A DNA stretch of 64,000 nt, taken from the NCBI GenBank assembly GCA_964553045.1, contig CAZKJG010000004.1, positions 105,572 through 169,571 on the forward strand, given 5' to 3'. The position numbers and the translations under genes are program-made. How positions within the stretch are numbered: position 1 is the first letter of the stretch; each line of letters starts with the position of its first letter. The stretch is from JAWLEP01 sp964553045 (lineage in GTDB: Bacteria > Fermentibacterota > Fermentibacteria > Fermentibacterales > JCC-6). The notes under the pieces were generated by a model. The model had not been told where the DNA came from, searched no databases, and saw nothing but the letters and a program-made list of their open reading frames with translations. This document shows, in pieces, positions 35,061 through 42,189 of the stretch.

Positions 35061-35253
35061 GCGATTAACTCCTTCCGTTCCCTGCGGGGCGGCGCCGGAA
35101 CGAAGGAGGCGGCTGTGCGGCGGAGGGGCCGCCGCGCCGTCGTCCCCGGTCCGGAGGGCGCCCGTGCCCCGCCGGGCTGCAGCCGTCAGGGCCGCAGCGA
35201 ACGACTCATCATCCCCGCGCAGTGGCAACGCGGGGCCCATCTTCAGACAGCCC
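35061..35253 (-). promoter_or_regulatory. rpsF 5' leader, possible ribosomal-protein autoregulatory RNA
   Basis: About 190 untranslated bases between the promoter and rpsF, very GC-rich with several stems, for example CCCCGCG pairing with CGCGGGG around 35212-35235. Leaders of S6/S18 operons in many phyla carry a conserved S6:S18-binding RNA motif. I cannot fold it by eye well enough to claim that motif. Confidence 0.3.
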
Positions 35254-35284
35254 AATCTATTGTCCCGCGAACCTCCCCTGTCAA
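35254..35284 (-). promoter_or_regulatory. rpsF operon promoter
   Basis: On the minus strand TTGACA (35284-35279) and TAGATT (35259-35254) with a 19-base spacer. The -35 overlaps the first copy of the repeat at 35281. Confidence 0.45.
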
Positions 35285-35313
35285 CCGGGGACGGAGATTA
35301 AGTTTATCAAGTT
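35281..35313 (+). repeat. Transposase-associated repeat, copy 1
   Basis: A 33-base unit starting TCAACCGGGGACGGAG and ending TTTATCAAGTT. The 27-base core GGGGACGGAG...ATCAAGTT is shared with a copy 53 bases further on and with an inverted copy at 37980-38006 next to the transposase gene. Confidence 0.75.
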
Positions 35314-35338
35314 GAGAGCGAAAACCGCGACTCTCAAC
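35311..35338. repeat. Inverted repeat between the two direct copies
   Basis: GTTGAGAG and CTCTCAAC form a perfect 8-base stem with a 12-base loop. It overlaps the end of copy 1 and the start of copy 2. Confidence 0.6.
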
Positions 35339-35366
35339 CGGTGACGGAGACTAAATCCATCAAATT
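35334..35366 (+). repeat. Transposase-associated repeat, copy 2
   Basis: Begins TCAACCGGTGACGGAG and ends CATCAAATT. Same orientation as copy 1, about 27 of 33 bases identical. Confidence 0.7.
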
Positions 35367-35400
35367 CAGCGTAGAATGTAGCCCGCCGAGGGGCGAGATT

Positions 35401-36909
35401 TCAGTCTATGACCACGCTGGTGCTGGGGAAGAAGGGGTCGCTGGTGAGGTTCACGCCCAGCTTTCGCAGGCCCGTCTCGTCGCCGGAGCAGGGCAGATGG
35501 GTGAGATGGACCTCCGCGCCCCGGAGCTGGGGCAGCATGGCCATGGCCTCGCCGGTAGCCGGGCTCGTGGTGGCGCTGATGCTGAGCGCTATCAAAACCT
35601 CATCCAGCGCTAGCTGGAGGCTTGACTGGCCCAGAGATCTCTCCAGGCCCTGTATGGAATCGATGGTCTGTGGTGTGAGCAGGTGAATCTGCTCGGGGAT
35701 CCCGGCCAGCCTCTTGATGGCGTTCAGCACGACGGCTCCCGCTGCATGCATGAGCTTCGAGCTTCGGCCCGTGACTATCGACCCGTCGGGAAGCTCCAGT
35801 GCGGCACCGCTTCTCTCATCGTCTGCATCGATGTTACGCATGGCAACAGTTGCGGCCCGCCTTGCGGGGGAGACCACCGACCTGTCCTCTGGCTCGAGGT
35901 CGTTGTCCCCCATGAGCAGTTCTACTTTCTGAACCGTTTCCTCGTCTTCGATGCCCATCACGTACTCGCAGCGGTAACGGAAGAACCTGCGAACTATCTC
36001 CTGGCAGGCGGCCCTCTGGACTAGATCGTCGTCAACGATTCCGAAGCCCGCTCGATTGACCCCCATGTCGGTGGGAGAAGCGTAGGGCGATTCACTTCCG
36101 GAGATGCGCTCCAGTATCCGTCTCAGCAGGGGGAAAGCCTCCACGTCGCGGTTGTAGTTGACTGCGGTCTCTCCGTAGGCATCCATGTGGAACGGATCCA
36201 GGAGGTTGACGTCCCTCAGGTCGGCGGTGGCGGCCTCGTAGGCGGCGTTGACCGGATGCTTGAGGGGTAGGTTCCATATGGGAAAGGTCTCGAACTTGGC
36301 ATAGCCGGCCTCCCTTCCCCGGCGGTGCTCGTGGTAAAGCTGGCTGAGGCAGGTGGCCAGCTTGCCGCTGCCGGGTCCCGGTCCGGTAACAACCACCAGA
36401 GGCTTCTCCGTCTTCAGGAAGTCGTTTCGGCCGTAGCCTTCCTCGCTGACTATCAGGTCCACATCGGTGGGGTAGCCCTTGGTGTAGTAGTGGCGAAAGA
36501 CATCTACTCCTCTGCGCTCTAACCGTTTCTGGAATGTGACGGCCGCCGGCTGGTCATCGAACCTGGTGATGACGACGCCCCGCACGCTCAGCCCGTTCTC
36601 CCGTAGTCCGTCTATGAGCTTCATGGCGTCCGCGTCGTAGGTTATGCCGAAATCGCCCCGCAGCTTTCTCTTCTCTATGTCCCCGGCATATATGCAGAGG
36701 ATGATCTCGGCTCGATCGGCCAGCTCACGGAGAAGCGTTATCTTGACGTTGGGTCGATAGCCGGGCAGCACCCTGGCAGCGTGATAGTCGTACATCAGCT
36801 TGCCGCCGAACTCCAGGTAGAGCTTGCCGCTGAAGCGCTCCACCCGGGCGAGAATGGCCTCGGTCTGCTGGTCCAGGTACCTGTCGTTGTCAAAGCCGAT
36901 CTTCGTCAA
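35401..36909 (-). CDS. DUF1846 (UPF0371) family protein
   Basis: 502 residues matching the DUF1846 family of conserved cytosolic proteins: MTKIGFDNDRYLDQQTEAIL, YLEFGGKLMYDYHAARVLPGY, GFGIVDDDLVQRAACQEI, and C-terminal MLPQLRGAEVHLTHLPCSGDE. It contains a phosphate-loop-like VVVTGPGPGSGKLATCLSQ near residue 175. The biochemical role of the family is unresolved. The TTG start follows AGGAGG. It is divergent from the transposase gene, and both lie between inverted repeat copies. Confidence 0.85.
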   Translation of the reverse strand: MTKIGFDNDRYLDQQTEAILARVERFSGKLYLEFGGKLMYDYHAARVLPGYRPNVKITLLRELADRAEIILCIYAGDIEKRKLRGDFGITYDADAMKLIDGLRENGLSVRGVVITRFDDQPAAVTFQKRLERRGVDVFRHYYTKGYPTDVDLIVSEEGYGRNDFLKTEKPLVVVTGPGPGSGKLATCLSQLYHEHRRGREAGYAKFETFPIWNLPLKHPVNAAYEAATADLRDVNLLDPFHMDAYGETAVNYNRDVEAFPLLRRILERISGSESPYASPTDMGVNRAGFGIVDDDLVQRAACQEIVRRFFRYRCEYVMGIEDEETVQKVELLMGDNDLEPEDRSVVSPARRAATVAMRNIDADDERSGAALELPDGSIVTGRSSKLMHAAGAVVLNAIKRLAGIPEQIHLLTPQTIDSIQGLERSLGQSSLQLALDEVLIALSISATTSPATGEAMAMLPQLRGAEVHLTHLPCSGDETGLRKLGVNLTSDPFFPSTSVVID

Positions 36910-36991
36910 CGGGCCTCCTGGAGGTGCGGATCTGATCCTATCAGGGCCAGGGTACTTGAAAAGTCTCTCACAGCAGGTACAATAGTAATGT

Positions 36992-37969
36992 ATGGCACGT
37001 CAGGCGAGGCTCGACTACGAGAATTCCGTGCACCACGTGATGGGCCGGGGAATCGGGAAGAGGCCCATCTTTGCAGACGACTGCGACAGGACGGAGTTCC
37101 TTCGCAGGCTGGGCAATGTCTGCAGTCAATGCGCGGTGAAGGTGTACGCCTGGTCTTTGATGCCCAACCACTTCCATCTTCTTCTCAGAAGAAGCTCGAT
37201 ACCCCTTGGCATGGCGATGCAGCGTCTTCTCTGCGGCTACGCGCAGTGGTTCAACAGAAGACACGAACGCTCCGGTCGGCTCTTTCAGAATCGCTACAAA
37301 TCTAAGCTGGTGCAGACCGAGCTCTATCTTGCAAGGCTGGTGCGATACATTCACAGGAACCCAGAAAAGGCCGGGATCGTCGATTTGGACGATCTTCGTT
37401 CATATCCCTGGACGGGTCACGCGGCTCTGATGGGCTCGCGTGTGCACGAATGGCATGACATGGATAACGTCATGTCCTATTTCGGTGATTCCATGGAAGA
37501 GGCCAGGCAGTCCCTGGAGTCCTTCATGCGCCGTGACGAGCCCGAGCCGGAGGAGCTTGGCAGTTGGGTCTGGATGCTCGGATTCGGGGAGAGAAAAAGG
37601 AAGTGTCCGGTGCCCGCTCTGGGGAGCGAGGAGTTCCGCAGGCGCCTGGCCGTACAGGCCGACAGCCCCCCCGAAGACCTCGGAGGCGCTCATCCCGGCA
37701 AGCTGGCCGCCGTAATGGGAGCCGTCTGCACAAGCATGAAGGTTAACCGGGAGAAGCTCCGCGCCGGCAAGCGAGATAGGGCCCATTCCCGGGCCAGGGC
37801 CGTAATTTCCCACGTGGGTACGGGAATGCTCGGTCTAACCTGCATCCAGGTTTCGCGGTTCCTGGGCGTGACTCCCCAGTCGGTCAACATGTGTGCAAAG
37901 AGGGGCGAGAGGATTCTGAATAGGAGCGAAGAGATCAGGAGAGCTGTATTATCAGCTCTAGGCCAGTAA
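36992..37969 (+). CDS. REP-associated-type Y1 transposase with DnaA-like C-terminus
   Basis: 325-residue HUH single-strand transposase of the Y1_Tnp/RAYT type. It begins ARQARLDYENSVHHVMGRG, has the HUH motif MPNHFHLLL (His60, His62) and the catalytic tyrosine in RYIHRNP (Tyr119). The C-terminal part (about 265-320) has GLTCIQVSRFLGVTPQSVNMCAKRG, similar to the DNA-binding domain IV of DnaA. It appears intact. A repeat copy starts 10 bases after the stop. Confidence 0.9.
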   Translation: MARQARLDYENSVHHVMGRGIGKRPIFADDCDRTEFLRRLGNVCSQCAVKVYAWSLMPNHFHLLLRRSSIPLGMAMQRLLCGYAQWFNRRHERSGRLFQNRYKSKLVQTELYLARLVRYIHRNPEKAGIVDLDDLRSYPWTGHAALMGSRVHEWHDMDNVMSYFGDSMEEARQSLESFMRRDEPEPEELGSWVWMLGFGERKRKCPVPALGSEEFRRRLAVQADSPPEDLGGAHPGKLAAVMGAVCTSMKVNREKLRAGKRDRAHSRARAVISHVGTGMLGLTCIQVSRFLGVTPQSVNMCAKRGERILNRSEEIRRAVLSALGQ

Positions 37970-37979
37970 ATAGCCAAAA

Positions 37980-38006
37980 AACTTGATGAACTTAAACTCC
38001 GTCCCC
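37980..38006 (-). repeat. Transposase-associated repeat, inverted copy 3
   Basis: On the minus strand GGGGACGGAG followed by TTTAAGTTCATCAAGTT: 25 of 27 bases identical to the core of copy 1. It is preceded by an A-run and lies just after the transposase stop. Confidence 0.8.
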
Positions 38007-38012
38007 GAAAGA

Positions 38013-38042
38013 GGGGCGGCGCCGAAGCGCCGCCCCTTCCTT
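38013..38042. terminator. Terminator at the end of the C25 peptidase gene
   Basis: Ten-base-pair GC stem GGGGCGGCGC / GCGCCGCCCC with a CGAA loop (38013-38036), then TTCCTT on the plus strand and CTCTTTC on the minus strand. It can act in both directions. Confidence 0.8.
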
Positions 38043-38061
38043 GCGTGGCCGCAGTCTGCGG

Positions 38062-40332
38062 CTAGCGGATCACCATCGCCTGCCGGGTAAGGGTACCCTC
38101 GGGGGTGGTGAGCCGGATGAAGTAGACGCCGCTGGTGATGTCGGAGGGCGTCCAGTTGCAGGCGTAGTTGCCGGCCTCCATCTCGCCGCTGACGAGTGTC
38201 TGCACCTTGCGGCCGGTGACGTCGAAGACGGTCAGCTCCACATGGCCCGGAGCGGGCATGCCGTAGCCGATGCTGGCGCTCACCGTAACCGGGTTGGGTG
38301 CGGGGTTGTTCAGGTGCAGCGAGTAGGGCCGGGATACGCTCTGGTCAACCGCCTCCGGCCAGATCTCGATTACGTCGGTGTCGAAGGTGTAGTCGTGTTT
38401 GAAGGCGCCCACCGTGAGCTCCCCGCTCTCGGGGACGTCCACGGAGATGCTGACCTGTCCGGAGGAGTTGGTCGTAGCCTCCTCGTAGACGTTGAGCGTG
38501 GTTATGCCGTCGACGCCGTCGCAGATGGTGACGTTAGCCCCCTCGACCGGAGAGCCGTTGGAGTTCACCGTCACGGCGATGTCCTGGGTGCCCGGACTCA
38601 CGTGCCCCACCGTGACTATATCCAGCGGATCGGGCAGTGCGTCGTCGTTGGTCCAGGTATCCACGGCCGGGTCTCCGAACCAGATGTACATCTTGGCGTT
38701 GGCCAGACCGTAGGTTCCGTGGTAGTCGAGGATGTACTCGGTGGCGTACATGATGGACTCGCCGATCCGGTACAGCCCCTCATCGTAGAGTCCGCGGTAG
38801 ATTCGCTTCATGTAGTCGTGGTTGGCGGTTGTGTAGGAGGGGTTGGTAGCCGCCAGGTTGCCGTAGCAGCCGTTGTCCGCCCACTGCCAGGCCTCGGCCA
38901 GGCAGGTGGTCGATGTGTTGTACTTGCCGCAGTAGCAGGCGATGTTGAACACCGGTGGCATGAAGTCGTTGGTGAGGCTGTTGATGTTGCTGGAGTTCCA
39001 GCCCGGCGACCAGGACCAGTAGGTGACGTCGCCGTGTCCGCGGTAGCCGACCGTACCTATGTTGTTGTTGATGAGGTCCTCGAGGTCATCGGCGGTGGCC
39101 CCCTCCGGCGGGTAGAGCTTGTCGAAGGTTACGTCGGAGAGCGAGTAGGGGTAGGCGGCTATGCTGTCACAGCATTCGGTGTACTTGCCCGGGTACTGCT
39201 CCTCGTGGGCGGCGAGCACCGTCTCGCTGGGGGTTATGCCGGTGGTGGCCAGGTCGCTCCAGGTGTAGTCGATGTAGCCGTTCATGGTCTTGTCGACCTG
39301 GTGGGCTATCTGCGCTTCGTCGCCGGTGAGACGCCCCACGGCGATCTCGGGGTAGTCGTCGCCGCCGGTTATGCACGCGTAGTAGTAGTCGCCCACGTGG
39401 GAGCCGTAGTCGTAGGACGGCATGGCGCTGTGGTCGCCCGCTATCAGGGCGAAGCGCAGGATACCGGTATCGTAGTTGTCGGAGATGGCTCCGAAGATCT
39501 CGCCGGGGTCGGAGGGGTTGGGAAGGGTCTCGACCCTTGCCTTCAGCCCCATGGCGTTGTGGTGCTCGATAAGCGGCTGAACATCGTCGATGTTGTCGGC
39601 GTTGACCACGAACACGTACTCGGGAGCGTCCCCGGCTCCGTCGGCCTGCGCGGCACTTACGTAGTCAGGGAAGTTGATGATGCGCTCACGGAAGGCGGCG
39701 AACATGCCCCTGTTGGAGGGATGGGCCGGAACTTCCATCTGACCGCTGAAGTCCACCCTCACCACTATCCTGGAGGCGGCCATGAGCCGCGAGCTCTCCG
39801 GGTCGTAGCGGAAGGGATTGACGTTCAGCCGGGCCACGCTCAGGCCGGACCAGATGCCCTCGTTGTCCACATCGGCCCAGCTGCCGGGAAAGACCCTGTC
39901 GGAGGCGTAGTAGGCCTGGTCCATCTCGAAGGGGTAGGGGGCGTGCGGCATGTCGATCTCGGGGGTCTGCCTGGGCATCAGCTCGACGTCATCGAAGGTG
40001 GAGTACTCGACATCCACAACGGATACTTCCGGTGTCTTCCCGAACGGCATGGCGAAGAGCTTACGCCAGGAGATGGCCTCCGGAAGGCCGAGCTTGTCGT
40101 GAGCGCTGCACTCGGCGAGTTCCAGACGCTGCCAGGTTTGTCCGCCCGCCGGGTAGTCGAAGAGTCTGAAGCCGGGGACCTCGATCTCCACCAGGATGTG
40201 ATCGAAGTCCGACTCCAGGAGACGAACGGCGATACCCTCGTCGGAACGGCCGCCCAGGGACTGCCAGTCGGCAGGTCCGTAGGCCAGAGCGACCGCGGCG
40301 ATGGCGAGGGAAGCAAAGATAGTGAGTCGCAC
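38062..40332 (-). CDS. Secreted C25-family (gingipain-type) cysteine peptidase
   Basis: 756 residues. A signal peptide (MRLTIFASLAIAAVALAYG) leads to a propeptide-like region (about 20-210), the C25 domain with catalytic His433 in YRGHGDVTYW and Cys466 in NIACYCGKY, an Ig-like stretch (ITVNSN-type, about 590-660), and a C-terminal domain of about 80 residues with HLNNPAPNPVTVSASIGYGMP, VFDVTGRKVQTLVSG and GVYFIRLTTPEG, as in type IX secretion-type sorting tails. It is probably exported and surface-attached for protein degradation. GTG 40332 follows AGGAGG. Confidence 0.92.
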   Translation of the reverse strand: MRLTIFASLAIAAVALAYGPADWQSLGGRSDEGIAVRLLESDFDHILVEIEVPGFRLFDYPAGGQTWQRLELAECSAHDKLGLPEAISWRKLFAMPFGKTPEVSVVDVEYSTFDDVELMPRQTPEIDMPHAPYPFEMDQAYYASDRVFPGSWADVDNEGIWSGLSVARLNVNPFRYDPESSRLMAASRIVVRVDFSGQMEVPAHPSNRGMFAAFRERIINFPDYVSAAQADGAGDAPEYVFVVNADNIDDVQPLIEHHNAMGLKARVETLPNPSDPGEIFGAISDNYDTGILRFALIAGDHSAMPSYDYGSHVGDYYYACITGGDDYPEIAVGRLTGDEAQIAHQVDKTMNGYIDYTWSDLATTGITPSETVLAAHEEQYPGKYTECCDSIAAYPYSLSDVTFDKLYPPEGATADDLEDLINNNIGTVGYRGHGDVTYWSWSPGWNSSNINSLTNDFMPPVFNIACYCGKYNTSTTCLAEAWQWADNGCYGNLAATNPSYTTANHDYMKRIYRGLYDEGLYRIGESIMYATEYILDYHGTYGLANAKMYIWFGDPAVDTWTNDDALPDPLDIVTVGHVSPGTQDIAVTVNSNGSPVEGANVTICDGVDGITTLNVYEEATTNSSGQVSISVDVPESGELTVGAFKHDYTFDTDVIEIWPEAVDQSVSRPYSLHLNNPAPNPVTVSASIGYGMPAPGHVELTVFDVTGRKVQTLVSGEMEAGNYACNWTPSDITSGVYFIRLTTPEGTLTRQAMVIR

Positions 40333-40575
40333 TTTGGAAACCTCCTCTATGTACGGGTACGGGGAAATGGTAGCTACTTAGTATCCTTATGCTTGAGCAG
40401 CCTCGGGGTCAAGACCCGCAGGAAAGCGGGCGCCGCCGTCGGAACCCGAATTAGCGGGGATCCGTCTTCTCGGCAGCGGTGTATTGACCTGCAGCGGCAA
40501 CGGTATCCCTCCCGGCAGCTTGACCTGCGGGGCTCCTTGCGGCAGTTTTGAACCGTACGAAACGAAAGGAGAGAG
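40333..40575. other. Divergent intergenic region between C25 peptidase and barrel gene
   Basis: 243 bases. It holds the minus-strand promoter at 40384-40412 and two TTGACC hexamers facing right (starting near 40482 and 40519) that may belong to plus-strand promoters, without clear -10 partners. No coding frame seen. Confidence 0.4.
40384..40412 (-). promoter_or_regulatory. C25 peptidase promoter
   Basis: TTGACC (40412-40407), 17-base spacer, TAAGGA (40389-40384) on the minus strand, about 50 bases before the GTG start. Confidence 0.45.
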
Positions 40576-41277
40576 ATGAGGTCACGCTTCTGTGCAATAC
40601 TCCTGCTGGCCACGGCAGCCGCCTTCGCAGGACCGAGGTTCGGCGGCAGGCTGGGCTGGTACCAGGGTGAGCAGCCGAGGATGGGAGAGGACGCCTCCAA
40701 CCTCGCCTTCGGAGGCCAGTTCGTCTTTCCCATAATGGGTATGGTCGACCTGGAGTTCAGTGCCGGCTACACATCCCAGGAGGACGACATCACCCTCGAT
40801 AACTACCTGATGAACTACCTTGAGGAGGAAGAGGGCCTGGATTTCGGGGGGGACGTGGACTCCCTGCTGGGGTACATGGAGGACGAGTGGGGCTGGTCGC
40901 CTTCCACCGACACCCTCACCCAGTCCTACACCAACAAGTTCCACGACCTGGACCTGGGGGCCACTTTGAAGGTCAACCTGCCGCTGGGCGGCATGCCCTT
41001 CAAGCCCTACGTGGGCGGGGGCGGCGGTGCGCACTTCATAGTCAGCGAGGCCGACGCGCTCATACAGCTGGTGAACGCCGAGGCGGGCAACGCTGTGGAC
41101 ATCGACCCCTACGACCATGTCCATCCGGGAATCCACGGAGTGATCGGGGCCACCTTCGCCCCACCCATGGCTCCCGTCAGCGTATTCGCCGAGTACAAGC
41201 TGGCCCGGGCGCTGGGCGACGAGGCCGGCTCGGGAGGGATCAACTCCTTCGCCGCGGGCGTTAACCTGGGCTTTTAG
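40576..41277 (+). CDS. Outer-membrane beta-barrel-like protein
   Basis: 233 residues with a signal peptide (MRSRFCAILLLATAAAFAG). The mature part alternates hydrophobic and polar residues with glycines (FGGRLGWYQ, GMVDLEFSAGYTSQ, DLDLGATLKVNLPLGG, FKPYVGGGGGAHF, VSVFAEYKLARALG, INSFAAGVNLGF), and ends in phenylalanine, the usual mark for BAM-dependent barrels. It fits OmpA/OmpW-size porins with one acidic loop (YLEEEEGLDFGGD). Ligand unknown. The stop overlaps the opposing gene by 4 bases. Confidence 0.75.
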   Translation: MRSRFCAILLLATAAAFAGPRFGGRLGWYQGEQPRMGEDASNLAFGGQFVFPIMGMVDLEFSAGYTSQEDDITLDNYLMNYLEEEEGLDFGGDVDSLLGYMEDEWGWSPSTDTLTQSYTNKFHDLDLGATLKVNLPLGGMPFKPYVGGGGGAHFIVSEADALIQLVNAEAGNAVDIDPYDHVHPGIHGVIGATFAPPMAPVSVFAEYKLARALGDEAGSGGINSFAAGVNLGF

Positions 41278-42095
41278 TCCCCGGATCCAATCAGTGGGCC
41301 GGAGCTTTCTCTGACGGAGGCTCCGGCCCTCATCGCGTCGAAGAGGCTGGGCCCCGAGGCCACTATTCCACCGGACCCCAGCCTCCACTTTCCTCCCTCG
41401 AAAGCCCCCGTGCGGCCGCCGGCCTCGGTTACCAGGAGAGCCCCGGCTGCCATGTCCCACGGCTTGAGGTGCTGCTCGTAGAAACCGTCCGCCCGGCCGC
41501 AGGCCACGTAGGCCAGGTCCAGGGCGGCCGAGCCCGCCCTCCTTATCCCCTGCGCCCGCCCCAGGAAGTGAACCAGGGGGGTAAGCTCCAGCCCCGGATC
41601 TCCCTTCGATCGATGGTAGGGGAACCCGGTGCAGATCAGGGCGCTTCCCAGACCGGAGACCTGCGAGGCACTGACGGGGCGGCCGTCCATGAGTGAGCCG
41701 CCGCCGTGAATGGCGGAGAACAGCTCGTCCCTGGTGGGATCGTATATCACGCCCGCGACCGGACCCTCCCGGTCGCACAGGGCAACGCTGACACAGAAGA
41801 CCGGAAAGCCGTGGGCGTAGTTGTTGGTTCCGTCCAGGGGGTCGACCACCCACAGGGGCGGGTCGGGAATGGTCCCGTCCCAGTCCTCCTCGCCGAGGAA
41901 GGCCGCTTCGGGACGCAGCCTGCAGAGGCGCTCCCTCAGAAGCTTCTGGGAGGCCAGGTCGGCGGAGGTCACCAGCTCGTGGTTTTCCTTCTCGTAGACG
42001 CTTACCCCCTCCCGAAGGTGCCGCATGAGGGTTTCGCCGGCGTCACGGGCGGCTTCGGCCATTCCCTTCAGCAGGGCGGAGCCGGATGAGCTCAA
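41274..42095 (-). CDS. Inositol-monophosphatase family enzyme
   Basis: 273-residue magnesium phosphatase of the IMPase/SuhB/HisN family. The motifs are FLGEEDWDG, VVDPLDGTNNYAHGFP (metal-binding DPLDGT) and KPWDMAAGALLVTEAGGR (second metal site WD). Possible substrates are inositol phosphate, histidinol phosphate or PAP; sequence alone does not decide. TTG 42095 has AAGGAGG five bases upstream and is preferred over TTG 42170, which would add a low-complexity tail overlapping the channel gene. Confidence 0.9.
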   Translation of the reverse strand: MSSSGSALLKGMAEAARDAGETLMRHLREGVSVYEKENHELVTSADLASQKLLRERLCRLRPEAAFLGEEDWDGTIPDPPLWVVDPLDGTNNYAHGFPVFCVSVALCDREGPVAGVIYDPTRDELFSAIHGGGSLMDGRPVSASQVSGLGSALICTGFPYHRSKGDPGLELTPLVHFLGRAQGIRRAGSAALDLAYVACGRADGFYEQHLKPWDMAAGALLVTEAGGRTGAFEGGKWRLGSGGIVASGPSLFDAMRAGASVRESSGPLIGSGD

Positions 42096-42189
42096 GGAGT
42101 CCTCCTTCACAACTGTGGTCGGCTCTGCGGGTACATTCGGTGATGATACGTTCCCCGAATGATTGTGCAAGCCCTGTCAAGGGATTATC

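Noticed and set aside
38041..40551. 836-codon plus-strand frame over the C25 peptidase
   Set aside because: Antisense shadow with Val/Gly/His-rich composition and no signal or motif; the minus-strand peptidase has signal peptide, catalytic residues and sorting tail.
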